Source of the DNA: Trinickia violacea
GTDB taxonomy: Bacteria; Pseudomonadota; Gammaproteobacteria; Burkholderiales; Burkholderiaceae
Direction: 5' to 3'
Assembly (NCBI RefSeq): GCF_005280735.1
Contig: NZ_CP040077.1
Span: forward strand, 4,278,001 to 4,342,000
DNA: 64,000 nt
Every line of letters begins with the position of its first letter. Position 1 is the first letter of the stretch. The translations under genes and the position numbers were made by a program. The notes under the pieces were generated by a model that was not told the origin of the DNA, did not search any database, and saw only the letters and a program-made list of their open reading frames with translations. This document shows, one piece after another, positions 36,416-45,186 of this stretch.

Positions 36416-36864
36416 ATGAAGCTCAAATTCAATCGCCTCATCCAGGCATTGACAGTCCTGACTGCTGGACGGTGAAGCTGCCGTCCCTTTCGCCCGCCGC
36501 ACTGCCCTCCGCCGGCGCTGTTGCGGGGACTACGCCGTTTTCGATCATCCTGACCGGCTGTACGGGCACCGCCAGCACAGTGCAGACCTTCTTTGAGAAC
36601 GGCTCTTTGGTCGACCAGGCAAACGGTCGGCTCAACATCACCACCGCTTCCACTGCAGAGAACGTTCAAATCGCACTTTTGAACGATTCGCAGACCATGA
36701 TGGTGGTCGGCGGCCCTGATGGGACCCAGAAATCGCAGTCGGTGAGTATCAATAAAAACGACGGCCCGACCACGCTGAACTACTTTGCGCAGTACTACGC
36801 CACAGGCGCGGCGTCACCTGGCACGGTGAACTCGAACGTTTCGTATTCGCTGATCTACCAGTAA
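36416..36864 (+). pseudogene. Broken second pilin gene (internal deletion with frameshift)
   Basis: The start MKLKFNRLIQALTVLTA matches the first 17 residues of the intact pilin and then stops at 36473-36475. The mature part continues in another frame from about 36472 ('VKLPSLSPAALPS...' to '...NVSYSLIYQ') and aligns with the intact pilin from its residue 58 ('VEMPTVSASSL') to the end. By comparison of distances, 115 nt have been lost, removing the signal cleavage site, the first strand and the first Cys. It cannot give an exportable pilin, but its 3' part is well kept. Confidence 0.85.
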
Positions 36865-36888
36865 GCCAGGCCTTCCAAGCCACAAAAA

Positions 36889-36923
36889 CAAACGGGCTAC
36901 GCAATGATTGCGTAGCCCGTTTG
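36889..36923. terminator. Terminator between pilin pseudogene and tRNA-Thr
   Basis: A near-perfect palindrome with a long GC-rich stem (about 13 bp closing on a short AT loop), flanked by CAAAC and GTTTG. It sits downstream of both the plus-strand pseudogene and the minus-strand tRNA gene and can end both transcripts. Confidence 0.85.
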
Positions 36924-36930
36924 ACATGCC

Positions 36931-37006
<76 letters not shown>

Positions 37007-37025
37007 GTAAGACCGCGATTCTACT

Positions 37026-37538
37026 TCATTTCACGATCTTGAGGTGACCTCTGCCGCCGCCTTTTTGTCCGTCGTCGTCGGTAGGCGGTTCGTCGTCGTC
37101 GCCTTCGGTCTCGGCTTCGGCCGCCGCCGCGGGAGACTCGGAAGACACCGAAGCAGCAGCCGGTGCGGCGCTGACCGCAGGCTTGCCGGCCGCCGCGCCG
37201 GGCGCTTCTGCGCCTGCCGCCGCCGACTCGACCGGAAACGCCATCCCCTGCCCGTTCTCGCGCGCATAGATCGCGAGCACGTTCGCCACCTGCACCTCGA
37301 TCTTGTGCGACTTGCCGGAAAAGCGCGCGCTGAATTCGATCCACTCGTTACCCATCTGCAACTGGCTCGTCGCCTCGAAGCTGATGTTCAGCACGATCTC
37401 GTCGTTGTGCACGAACTGGCGCGGAACGCGTGTGTTCTGGTCGACCCGCACCGCGATATGCGGCGTGTAGCCGTTATCCGTGCACCACTCGTACAACGCG
37501 CGCAGCAAATAAGGCTTCGTGGAAATCTCTTGCATCAA
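37026..37538 (-). CDS. sspB: ClpXP protease specificity-enhancing factor SspB
   Basis: 170 residues. The N-terminal domain (about 1-110, 'STKPYLLRALYEWCTDNGYTPHI') binds ssrA-tagged proteins; a flexible Ala/Pro/acidic linker leads to a C-terminal 'GRGHLKIVK' resembling the ClpX-binding tail. It delivers tagged substrates to ClpXP. Two adjacent Met codons make the exact start uncertain by one residue. It follows sspA, a very common pairing. Confidence 0.95.
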   Translation of the reverse strand: MMQEISTKPYLLRALYEWCTDNGYTPHIAVRVDQNTRVPRQFVHNDEIVLNISFEATSQLQMGNEWIEFSARFSGKSHKIEVQVANVLAIYARENGQGMAFPVESAAAGAEAPGAAAGKPAVSAAPAAASVSSESPAAAAEAETEGDDDEPPTDDDGQKGGGRGHLKIVK

Positions 37539-37600
37539 CTGTCCTCACACGGAAGCGGCGCGCCGCCGTTCCTAGCCGGCGCGGCCGCTCCGAATCCATC

Positions 37601-38212
37601 TCAACGGCGCATCACCTTTTCCGACGGCGTCAGCGCTTCGATATAGGCCGGGCGGCTGAAAATGCGCTCGGCGTACTTCATCAGCGGCGCCGCGTTCTTC
37701 GACAGCTCGATGCCGTAGTGATCCAGACGCCACAAGAGCGGCGCGATCGCGACGTCGAGCATCGAGAACTCTTCGCCCAGCATGTACTTGTTCTTCAGGA
37801 AGATCGGAGCCAGTTGCGTCAGGCGGTCGCGAATCGCGAGACGCGCCTTTTCGTGATTCTTCTCGGCCGCCTTGCCCTTTTCGTTTTCGAGCGTGCCGAC
37901 GTGAACGAACAGCTCCTTCTCGAAATTGAGCAGGAAGAGACGCGCGCGGGCGCGCTGCACCGGGTCGGCCGGCATCAGCTGCGGGTGCGGGAAGCGCTCG
38001 TCGATGTACTCGTTGATGATGTTCGATTCGTACAGGATCAAGTCGCGCTCGACCAGAATCGGCACCTGCCCATACGGGTTCATCACCGCGATGTCTTCGG
38101 GCTTGTTGAAGAGGTCGACGTCGCGGATCTCGAAGTCCATGCCCTTTTCGAACAGCACCAGCCGGCAACGCTGGGAGAACGGGCAAGTTGTGCCGGAATA
38201 CAGAACCATCAT
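37601..38212 (-). CDS. sspA: Stringent starvation protein A (GST-fold RNA polymerase-associated)
   Basis: 203 residues with an N-terminal thioredoxin-like domain ('MVLYSGTTCPFSQRCRLVLFEKG') and C-terminal all-helical GST domain. SspA binds RNA polymerase and changes transcription during starvation and acid stress; it generally lacks glutathione transferase activity. It lies upstream of sspB and after petC, whose transcript ends at a large hairpin. Confidence 0.94.
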   Translation of the reverse strand: MMVLYSGTTCPFSQRCRLVLFEKGMDFEIRDVDLFNKPEDIAVMNPYGQVPILVERDLILYESNIINEYIDERFPHPQLMPADPVQRARARLFLLNFEKELFVHVGTLENEKGKAAEKNHEKARLAIRDRLTQLAPIFLKNKYMLGEEFSMLDVAIAPLLWRLDHYGIELSKNAAPLMKYAERIFSRPAYIEALTPSEKVMRR

Positions 38213-38237
38213 GTTTAAAGTTTCCTCAAGAAGCTAA

Positions 38238-38287
38238 GGGCCGGCGCGCCGAAAAACCGTACCGCAGGTTTTTCCTTGCGCCGGCCC
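38238..38287 (-). terminator. Compound hairpin between petC and sspA
   Basis: Outer stem GGGCCGGCGC/GCGCCGGCCC (38238-38247 with 38278-38287) encloses an inner AAAAACC/GGTTTTT stem (38252-38258 with 38267-38273). On the minus strand the inner hairpin ends in T's. It lies after the petC stop and before the sspA start on the same strand. Confidence 0.7.
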
Positions 38288-38306
38288 CACACCGATCACG
38301 GCATGT

Positions 38307-39068
38307 TTATTTGATGTCTTTCCAATATGCGGCGTTCAGCCGCCAGGCGAAAAAGGTCAAAACGCCCAGGAACAGCAGCACCCACACGCCAAGCTGCCTG
38401 CGGGTCTGCTGGGTAGGTTCGGACATCCACGACAGGTAGGCAACCAGGTCGCCGACGGCAGCATCATAATCTACTGACGACATCGTCCCAGGTTTCACCT
38501 GTTGAAACGCGACGAACCGATGGGATTTTTCACCCGTTTCCCGGTCGGTCACGTCCTCGAATTGCGCGGTGCGTTCCCCCTGCAGCTGCCACAGCACGTG
38601 CGGCATGCTGACGTTCTCGAACACCATGTTGTTCCACCCGGTCGGACGCGTGTCGTCGCGATAGAAGCTGCGCAGATACGTGTACAGCCAGTCGCGATTG
38701 CGCGCCCGCGCCTCCACCGACAAATCCGGTGGCGCCACCCCGAACCACGTCTTTGCGTCGCCCGGGCGCATCGCCACGGTCATCGTGTTGCCGACTTTAT
38801 CGGTCGAAAACAACAGGTTCGCCTCGATTGCCTTCTGCGAAATGCCAATTTGCTCCAGTGAGCTGTAGCGCACCAGGCTCGCACTATGGCAACTCAGGCA
38901 ATAGTTTACAAACAATTGGGCGCCATGCTGCAGGGAAGCGAGATTTTCCGTGTTATCGGGCGCACGGTCGAGCGGAAAATTTTCGTCCGCGTGGCCCGGG
39001 GCCGTGGCGAGCCCCAGAGAAAGTGCCGCAGCGCCAATAACCGCAAGCTTCGAAAGCAATTTCTTCAT
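38307..39068 (-). CDS. petC: Cytochrome c1 of the bc1 complex
   Basis: 253 residues. A signal peptide ends near 'APGHADE'. Haem c is bound through 'CLSCH', and the distal Met ligand region is seen in 'MTVAMRPGDAKTWFG'. A C-terminal transmembrane anchor ('GVWVLLFLGVLTFFAW') keeps it in the inner membrane. It passes electrons from the Rieske protein to soluble cytochrome c. Third gene of petABC, 20 bp after petB. The start at 39068 is set by the signal peptide. Confidence 0.96.
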   Translation of the reverse strand: MKKLLSKLAVIGAAALSLGLATAPGHADENFPLDRAPDNTENLASLQHGAQLFVNYCLSCHSASLVRYSSLEQIGISQKAIEANLLFSTDKVGNTMTVAMRPGDAKTWFGVAPPDLSVEARARNRDWLYTYLRSFYRDDTRPTGWNNMVFENVSMPHVLWQLQGERTAQFEDVTDRETGEKSHRFVAFQQVKPGTMSSVDYDAAVGDLVAYLSWMSEPTQQTRRQLGVWVLLFLGVLTFFAWRLNAAYWKDIK

Positions 39069-39088
39069 ATCGTTGTCTCCGCTCGCGA

Positions 39089-40474
39089 TTAATGGGGCTT
39101 GAACCGAACGCGCTCGGGCGGCTCTTTGAACTTGCCGAGCCGCGTCCAGAACGGCATGCCGAGGAAGAACGCGAAGTAGATCAGCGCACAGATCTGCGCG
39201 ATCAGGGTCGCGGCCGGCGACGGCGGCTTGGTCCCAAGAAACGCGAGCGTGAAGAACGCGAGGACGAAGATCGCATAGAAGACCTTGTGGAAGAACGGCC
39301 GGTAGCGGATCGACTTCACGGGGCTGCGGTCGAGCCAGGGCAGGAAGCACAGCGAGATCACCGCCGAGCCCATCACGACGACGCCCCAGAACTTCGATTC
39401 TGTCAGATACATCGCGATCAGCACGAGCACCGCGAGTACCGGCAAGCCAGCCCGCCACTTGCCGCGCGCCCTGACAAGCGCGAGCAGGCCGAGCAGCGCG
39501 ATCACGATCATGAGGACGATCTTGAACGGGTCGGTGGTGGCGCGCAGCATCGCGTAGAACGCGGTGAAGTACCAGACCGGCGCGATCTCGGGCGGTGTCT
39601 GCAGCGAGTTCGCCGGGATGAAGTTGTTCGCTTCGAGGAAGTAGCCGCCCATCTCCGGCGCGAAGAAAATGATCGCCGCGAACACGATCAGGAACACGCA
39701 CGTGCCCAGGAAGTCGTGCACCGAGTAGTACGGGTGGAACGGGATGCCGTCGATCGGCTTGCCGTCCGCGCCCTTCTTCGCCTTGATCTCGATGCCGTCG
39801 GGGTTGTTAGAGCCCACTTCGTGCAGCGCGACGATGTGCGCGAACACGAGCAGGATCAACACGAGCGGAATCGCGATCACGTGGAACGCGAAGAAGCGGT
39901 TCAGCGTGACGTCGGACACGACGTAGTCGCCGCGAATCCACAGCGACAGATCCGGCCCGATGAACGGAATCGCCGAGAACAGGTTCACGATCACCTGCGC
40001 GCCCCAGTAGGACATTTGCCCCCACGGCAGCAGGTAGCCGAAGAATGCCTCGGCCATTAGGCTCAGGAAGATCGCGCAGCCGAACAGCCACACGAGCTCG
40101 CGCGGCTTGCGGTACGAGCCGTACAGGAGCCCGCGGAACATGTGCAGATAGACGACCACGAAGAACATCGACGCGCCCGTCGAGTGCATGTAGCGGATCA
40201 GCCACCCCCACGGCACCTCGCGCATGATGTACTCGACGGACGCGAACGCGAGTTGCGAATCCGGCTTGTAGTTCATCGTGAGGAAGATGCCGGTGACGAT
40301 CTGGTTCACCAGCACGAGCAGCGCGAGCGAGCCGAAGAAGTACCAGAAATTGAAATTCTTCGGCGCGTAGTACTCGGAGACGTGCTTCTTCCACGTCTCG
40401 GTCATTGGAAATCGCTTGTCGATCCAGCCGGTAAAGCCTGTCGTCGTCTCCACTTCTTTTTCGGTCGTCGCCAT
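39089..40474 (-). CDS. petB: Cytochrome b of the bc1 complex
   Basis: 461 residues with eight or more membrane helices. Haem-ligand histidines fall in 'RYMHSTGASMFFVVVYLHMFRGLLYG' and 'FFAFHVIAIPLVLILLVFAHIVALHEVG'. The quinol-site 'PEWF'-equivalent is 'APVWYFTAFYAML'. It carries out the quinol oxidation and quinone reduction of the Q cycle. It begins directly after the petA stop codon (40475), so the two are tightly coupled. Confidence 0.97.
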   Translation of the reverse strand: MATTEKEVETTTGFTGWIDKRFPMTETWKKHVSEYYAPKNFNFWYFFGSLALLVLVNQIVTGIFLTMNYKPDSQLAFASVEYIMREVPWGWLIRYMHSTGASMFFVVVYLHMFRGLLYGSYRKPRELVWLFGCAIFLSLMAEAFFGYLLPWGQMSYWGAQVIVNLFSAIPFIGPDLSLWIRGDYVVSDVTLNRFFAFHVIAIPLVLILLVFAHIVALHEVGSNNPDGIEIKAKKGADGKPIDGIPFHPYYSVHDFLGTCVFLIVFAAIIFFAPEMGGYFLEANNFIPANSLQTPPEIAPVWYFTAFYAMLRATTDPFKIVLMIVIALLGLLALVRARGKWRAGLPVLAVLVLIAMYLTESKFWGVVVMGSAVISLCFLPWLDRSPVKSIRYRPFFHKVFYAIFVLAFFTLAFLGTKPPSPAATLIAQICALIYFAFFLGMPFWTRLGKFKEPPERVRFKPH

Positions 40475-41095
40475 TTACGCTTCTCCTTGCTCGTCCTTGC
40501 CGATCACGACGGTCGTTGCCGACGTGAACATGTAGCGCGGGATGTCGAGGTTCTGCGGCGCGGGCTTGTTCTTGAAGACACGGCCGGCGAGGTCATAGGT
40601 GGAACCGTGGCACGGGCACAGGAAGCCGCCCGGCCAGTTGTCGGGGAGGTTCGGCTGGGGCCCCTCCTGGAAGCGCTGCACCGGCGTGCAGCCAAGGTGC
40701 GAGCACACGCCGACGGCGACGAGGATGTTCTTGTGTTCGGCCCGGGAGCGGTACTCGTTGTTGCAATACTCGGGCAACGGCATGGTGAAGGGCTTCTTGG
40801 TGTGCGGATCGGCGACTTCGCTGTCCGCCTTGGTGACGTCGACGAGCATTTCGTCGGTGCGGTTGATGAGCCACACCGGCTTGCCGCGCCACGCCACGGT
40901 CATCATTTCGCCGGGCTTCAGATTGCTGATATCGACTTCGACCGGGGCGCCGGCCGCTTTGGCCTTGTCGGACGGCGCCAGGGAACCAACAAAGGGTATG
41001 ACAGTGGCCACGCCTCCAAAGCCACCTGCTACGGACGTCGCTATCAGCCAGGTACGGCGGCCGCCGTCGACGCGCTGCTCTTCTTTGTCTCGCAT
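40475..41095 (-). CDS. petA: Rieske iron-sulfur protein of the bc1 complex
   Basis: 206 residues. An N-terminal anchor with a twin-arginine export motif ('GGRRTWLIATSVAGGFGG') leads to the soluble [2Fe-2S] domain with 'CSHLGC' and 'CPCHGSTYD'. It moves electrons from quinol to cytochrome c1. ATG at 41095 is preferred over a TTG 48 bp upstream because it gives the usual 'MRDK' N-terminus. The Tat translocase genes needed for such export lie close by, at 43.4-45.0 kb. Confidence 0.96.
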   Translation of the reverse strand: MRDKEEQRVDGGRRTWLIATSVAGGFGGVATVIPFVGSLAPSDKAKAAGAPVEVDISNLKPGEMMTVAWRGKPVWLINRTDEMLVDVTKADSEVADPHTKKPFTMPLPEYCNNEYRSRAEHKNILVAVGVCSHLGCTPVQRFQEGPQPNLPDNWPGGFLCPCHGSTYDLAGRVFKNKPAPQNLDIPRYMFTSATTVVIGKDEQGEA

Positions 41096-41275
41096 CACAC
41101 GCCCCACTTCTGAGTTGGATTTTTCCGTCACGTCTTTTTTCAAGCCCCGCTAGTTTGCGCGAATGGAGTCGGCATTTACAAGGCCCGATTGCCAAAAACC
41201 GTGCGAAGTCCTTGACGCATAAGGGTTTCCCCCCACGAATGCGACGTTTTATTGCCCCCTCTTTTTAAGCGTTTC

Positions 41276-41304
41276 CTTCGCCGGCCATGCCATTGCCGGC
41301 GAAG
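41276..41304. terminator. Hairpin after the Nif3-family gene
   Basis: A 10-bp perfect stem CTTCGCCGGC/GCCGGCGAAG (41276-41285 with 41295-41304), 9-nt loop. The minus strand lacks a T run after it, so termination is uncertain. Confidence 0.45.
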
Positions 41305-41316
41305 ATTTTCGCGTGG

Positions 41317-42063
41317 TCAAACCGGGTTATGGATATCGATAAACAAGTGCTCGACATCGAAAGTTTCCGAAAGGTGCGCGCCGAGCGCCTGCACGCCGAA
41401 GCGCTCGGTCGCGTGATGGCCGGCCGCGAGGTAGGCGACGCCGCTTTCGGCCGACATGTGCGTCGTCGGCTCGGAGATTTCGCCGGTCAGGAAGACGTCG
41501 GCGCCCGCGTCGATCGCGGCCTCGAAGTAGCTTTGCGCGCCGCCCGTGCACCACGCGACGCGGCGCAGCTCCCAATCCGGATCGCCGAGCACGAGCGGCT
41601 CGCGGCCGAGCGTCTGCTCGACTTGCGCGGCGAAGTGCGCGAGCGTGATCGGCATCGGCAGCGTGGTCATCCAGCCGAGGTCCTGATCGCCGAAACGCCC
41701 GTCGGGAATCCAGCCCATGCGCTCGCCAAGCTGCGCGTTATTGCCGTATTCGGGGTGATCGTCGAGCGGCAGGTGAAAGGCAAACAGATTCAAATCGTTT
41801 GCCAGAAGAAGCTTGAGCCGCTTGTATTTGCGGCCGGTGATTTGCGGCGCTTCATTGCGCCAGAAATAACCGTGATGGACCAATACGGCGTCCGCGCCCC
41901 ACTCCAATGCGGCCTCCAGAAAAGCGAGTGAAGCCGTGACTCCGGTCGCGATTTTATTGATGCGGCGGCGGCCCTCGACTTGCAGCCCATTCGGGCAATA
42001 GTCCTTGAACCGGCCGGTTTCTAACACGCTGTTCAAGTACAATTCAAGTTCGATCCTATCCAT
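41317..42063 (-). CDS. Nif3-like dinuclear metal-centre protein
   Basis: 248 residues of the Nif3/YbgI family. Metal-binding residues appear in '[12 protein letters not shown]', '[18 protein letters not shown]', and the C-terminal '[12 protein letters not shown]'. These proteins form hexamers with a two-metal site; the physiological reaction remains uncertain (a GTP cyclohydrolase role has been proposed). Its ATG is only 19 bp from that of the divergent DegS-like protease. Confidence 0.92.
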   Translation of the reverse strand: MDRIELELYLNSVLETGRFKDYCPNGLQVEGRRRINKIATGVTASLAFLEAALEWGADAVLVHHGYFWRNEAPQITGRKYKRLKLLLANDLNLFAFHLPLDDHPEYGNNAQLGERMGWIPDGRFGDQDLGWMTTLPMPITLAHFAAQVEQTLGREPLVLGDPDWELRRVAWCTGGAQSYFEAAIDAGADVFLTGEISEPTTHMSAESGVAYLAAGHHATERFGVQALGAHLSETFDVEHLFIDIHNPV

Positions 42064-42082
42064 ATAAACCTCTATTCATCAG

Positions 42083-43288
42083 ATGCTTAGACGCTTTTGG
42101 CTGTTCTTTGCCCAAGCGGTGACCGTGCTTCTTGCGCTCATGTTCATTGTGGCGACGCTCAAGCCCCAATGGCTGACGAAACAAGGGCAATTCGGCAAGC
42201 AGCTCGCCGAACCGATCGTCGCTCTGCGGGAAGTGGCGCCAAGCATCGGCACCGGTCCCGCGACGGCTTCCTATGCCGACGCCGCCCAAAAGGCGATGCC
42301 GGCGGTGGTGAATGTGTTTTCCAGCAAGGACGGCGCGCTGCCGCCCGATCCCCGCGCGAAAGATCCGCTCTTTCGCTACTTCTTCGGCGACCGGAACAAG
42401 GGCAAGCAGCAGGAAGAGCCCGCCACCAACTTGGGCTCGGGCGTCATCGTGAGTTCTGAAGGTTACATCCTAACGAACCAGCATGTCGTGGATGGGGCAC
42501 AAAAGATCGAGATCTCGCTGGCCGATGGGCGCACGACCGACGCCAAGGTCATCGGCGTCGACCCCGAGACCGACCTTGCGGTCCTGAAAGTCAACCTGAC
42601 GAACCTGCCCACCATCACGCTCGGCCGCATGGATCAGGCGCGCGTCGGCGACGTCGTGCTCGCGATCGGCAACCCGTTCGGCGTCGGCCAGACGGTGACG
42701 ATGGGCATCATCAGCGCGCTCGGGCGCAACCACCTCGGCATCAACACGTTCGAGAACTTCATCCAGACCGATGCGCCGATCAACCCCGGCAACTCGGGCG
42801 GTGCGCTCGTCGACGCGAACGGCAACCTGCTCGGCATCAACACGGCGATCTACTCGCGCTCGGGCGGCTCGCTCGGGATCGGCTTCGCCATCCCGGTCTC
42901 GACTGCGCGCAGCGTGCTCGAAAGCATCATCACGACGGGTTCGGTCACGCGCGGCTGGATCGGCGTCGAGCCGCAGGACGTGACGCCCGAGATCGCCGAA
43001 TCGTTCGGGCTCGAGCAGAAGAGCGGCACGATCATCACCGGCGTCTTGCAGGGCGGTCCGGCCGACAAGGCGGGCATCAAGCCGGGCGACGTGCTGCAAA
43101 GCGTGAACGGCGAGGAAATCACCGATACGACGCGCCTCCTGAACGTCATCGCGCAGATCAAGCCGGGCACCGATGCCAAGATTCGCCTGATCCGCAAGAA
43201 CAAGGCGATCGACCTCACGGTGATGATCGGCAAGCGGCCCCCGCCGCCGAAGCAGGCGACCACCGAGGACGATCAGAGCGACGAGTAA
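42083..43288 (+). CDS. DegS/HtrA-like periplasmic serine protease
   Basis: 401 residues. An N-terminal hydrophobic segment (about 6-26) acts as membrane anchor or uncleaved signal. The trypsin-like domain has His134 ('TNQHVVDGA'), Asp164 ('ETDLAVLK') and Ser238 ('PGNSGGAL'). One PDZ domain (about 288-385) follows, as in DegS, rather than two as in DegP. It probably detects misfolded outer-membrane proteins and may start a sigma-E type cascade. It is the only plus-strand gene from 37 kb to the right edge. Confidence 0.93.
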   Translation: MLRRFWLFFAQAVTVLLALMFIVATLKPQWLTKQGQFGKQLAEPIVALREVAPSIGTGPATASYADAAQKAMPAVVNVFSSKDGALPPDPRAKDPLFRYFFGDRNKGKQQEEPATNLGSGVIVSSEGYILTNQHVVDGAQKIEISLADGRTTDAKVIGVDPETDLAVLKVNLTNLPTITLGRMDQARVGDVVLAIGNPFGVGQTVTMGIISALGRNHLGINTFENFIQTDAPINPGNSGGALVDANGNLLGINTAIYSRSGGSLGIGFAIPVSTARSVLESIITTGSVTRGWIGVEPQDVTPEIAESFGLEQKSGTIITGVLQGGPADKAGIKPGDVLQSVNGEEITDTTRLLNVIAQIKPGTDAKIRLIRKNKAIDLTVMIGKRPPPPKQATTEDDQSDE

Positions 43289-43335
43289 CGCGATCTGGAT
43301 GGATTGCGTGCCGCCCAGCCGGCACGCGGGCGACA

Positions 43336-43375
43336 GGAAAGCAAAAGGGCAGCCGCGGCTGCCCTTTTGCTTTCC
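43336..43375. terminator. 40-bp perfect palindrome terminator
   Basis: Perfect inverted repeat, 20 bp per arm with GC-rich centre and AAAA/TTTT flanks. It lies between the convergent protease and tatC genes and should be an efficient terminator both ways. Confidence 0.92.
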
Positions 43376-43388
43376 CATGGTTCGCGGT

Positions 43389-44180
43389 TCAACTCGCCGC
43401 CTGCTCCTCGTCGGCCGCAGTCTCCACCTGCTTCCCGACGATCAGCCTCGCTGCGATGATCCCGGCTTCGTAAAGCACGATCAACGGCAGCGCGAGAATG
43501 AGCTGCGAGAACACGTCCGGCGGCGTCACGACGGCCGCGACAATGAACGCACCGACGATCACATACGGACGAATCTGCTTGAGCTTCTTGATCGTCACGA
43601 GCCCCATGCGCACGAGCAGCACCACGACGATCGGCACCTCGAAGGTCACGCCGAACGCAAGGAACATCGTCAGCACGAAGCTCAGGTAGTTGTCGATATC
43701 GGTGGACATCTCCGCGCCGAGCGGCGCGTTGTAGTGCGCCATCACGCGGAAGATCGTCGGAAACACGACGAAGTACGCAAACGCCATCCCGCACAGGAAG
43801 AGCACGTAGCTGCTGCCGACGAGCGGCATGACCAGCTTCTTCTCGTGCTGATACAGGCCAGGCGCGACGAACGCCCAGATCTGATAGAGCACGTACGGCA
43901 GCGCGATCACGAGCGCGACGAGCATCGTCACCTTCATCGGCACGAAGAACGAGCCGGTGACGTCGGTGACGATCATCTTGCCGCCTTTCGGCAGGTTCTC
44001 CATCAGCGGCCGCGCGAGCAGCCGGAAAATGTCGGGCGCCCAATACACGAGCCCGATAAAGACGACGATGACGGAGACGCCCGCCCGGATGATGCGGTCG
44101 CGCAGTTCGACGAGGTGGGAAATGAAGGTCTCTTCGGTGCCTTCTTCCGGGCTGCTCTGGCTATGCTGGGGGTCGCTCAC
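43389..44180 (-). CDS. tatC: Sec-independent translocase subunit TatC
   Basis: 263 residues, six membrane helices. The N-terminal 'FISHLVELRDRIIR' motif and the first periplasmic loop, which help recognise twin-arginine signals with TatB, are present. TatC is the core receptor that exports folded proteins such as the Rieske protein. It is the last gene of tatABC, 34 bp after tatB. Confidence 0.97.
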   Translation of the reverse strand: MSDPQHSQSSPEEGTEETFISHLVELRDRIIRAGVSVIVVFIGLVYWAPDIFRLLARPLMENLPKGGKMIVTDVTGSFFVPMKVTMLVALVIALPYVLYQIWAFVAPGLYQHEKKLVMPLVGSSYVLFLCGMAFAYFVVFPTIFRVMAHYNAPLGAEMSTDIDNYLSFVLTMFLAFGVTFEVPIVVVLLVRMGLVTIKKLKQIRPYVIVGAFIVAAVVTPPDVFSQLILALPLIVLYEAGIIAARLIVGKQVETAADEEQAAS

Positions 44181-44214
44181 AACGGCCCTCGGTAAGTGAT
44201 TGACGATTCGGTCA

Positions 44215-44760
44215 TCAGAAGAAGCGCTTCGTGCGGCGCAGGCTCAGCGGCGTATGCCGCGCGACGCGTGCCGCGCCCGACTGCACGTGCGTGCGGCGCA
44301 AGGTGGCGCGCTTGTACCACGTCGGCGTGGCGGCCTGCTTCATGCGCCAGCTCTTGCGCTTGCCCACGTGCGCGACGCTGCCCCGCCAAGAGGAAGCGCC
44401 AGCCCCCGCACCGCCATCCACGATGCTGCTTTCGGAAAACGTCGCGCCGCCCGCAATGCTCGGCGACACCGACGTCCCCGCGCTCCAAGCCTCGTTCAGC
44501 TCGGTTTCGTGGCGCTTGACGTTCTCGTGAATCGTGTTTTCGACGTTGCTCGCGGCCGTTTCGAACTCGGTCCTCATGCGCCGCAGCTCGTCGAGTTCGA
44601 TTTCACGCGTGACTTCGGCCTTCACGTCGTTGATATAGCGCTGAGCGCGGCCGAACAGCGCGCCCGCGGTGCGCGCGACGCGCGGCAGGCGCTCCGGCCC
44701 GAGAACGACGAGCGCGACCACGCCGATCAGCGCCATCTTGGTGAGACCGAGGTCGAGCAT
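44215..44760 (-). CDS. tatB: Tat translocase subunit TatB
   Basis: 181 residues. An N-terminal membrane helix ('LTKMALIGVVALVVLGPERLP') with the conserved Pro hinge is followed by an amphipathic helix. The C-terminal third is unusually basic and Thr/Arg-rich. TatB forms the substrate receptor with TatC. It follows tatA by 33 bp. Confidence 0.93.
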   Translation of the reverse strand: MLDLGLTKMALIGVVALVVLGPERLPRVARTAGALFGRAQRYINDVKAEVTREIELDELRRMRTEFETAASNVENTIHENVKRHETELNEAWSAGTSVSPSIAGGATFSESSIVDGGAGAGASSWRGSVAHVGKRKSWRMKQAATPTWYKRATLRRTHVQSGAARVARHTPLSLRRTKRFF

Positions 44761-44793
44761 ATCGAGGCGGCTCCGTTAGTGCGGCGCCGCGGG

Positions 44794-45033
44794 TCAGCGG
44801 TAGTCGCTGGAGCGGGTCTTGTCCTTCGCCTCGACGTCGACGGTACCGTCGCGCGGCAGTTCGCGCTGCTGCGTGTCGGTCGACGGCGGCGTTTCCGCTT
44901 CCTTCATCCCTTCCTTGAAACCCTTCACGGCACCGCCCAGATCGCTGCCGATGTTGCGCAGCTTCTTCGTGCCGAAAACCAACGCGACGATCAGCAAAAC
45001 GATCAGCCAATGCCAAATGCTCAACGAACCCAT
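44794..45033 (-). CDS. tatA: Tat translocase subunit TatA
   Basis: 79 residues with an N-terminal transmembrane helix ('[17 protein letters not shown]') and amphipathic '[22 protein letters not shown]' segment, the TatA hallmark. TatA multimers form the transport path. It is first in tatABC, and its promoter may lie in the 153-bp gap after the HIT gene, or it is read from upstream. Confidence 0.95.
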   Translation of the reverse strand: MGSLSIWHWLIVLLIVALVFGTKKLRNIGSDLGGAVKGFKEGMKEAETPPSTDTQQRELPRDGTVDVEAKDKTRSSDYR

Positions 45034-45186
45034 GATAAGTACTCTCCTTGACTTCGCCGGCTGTGGATCAAAGCGGCGAAGAACTCCGGCCTTGCGGCCT
45101 CAATCGAAACGCGCGCGCTTCGTGTTTTCCGTGTTCGGCGGGTTTACGGTGCGGCCCGCCTCTTGGATTCATTCGATAAGGGGAAA

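Noticed and set aside
24406..36864. Prophage, integrative element or insertion sequence
   Set aside because: No integrase, transposase, phage structural gene or flanking target duplication was found; the only repeats are the pilin upstream elements.
36472..36864. Second pilin as an intact gene starting with GTG
   Set aside because: It would lack a signal peptide and the first disulfide Cys, and the ATG with a signal-peptide start lies 56 bp upstream in another frame, so it is a broken gene.
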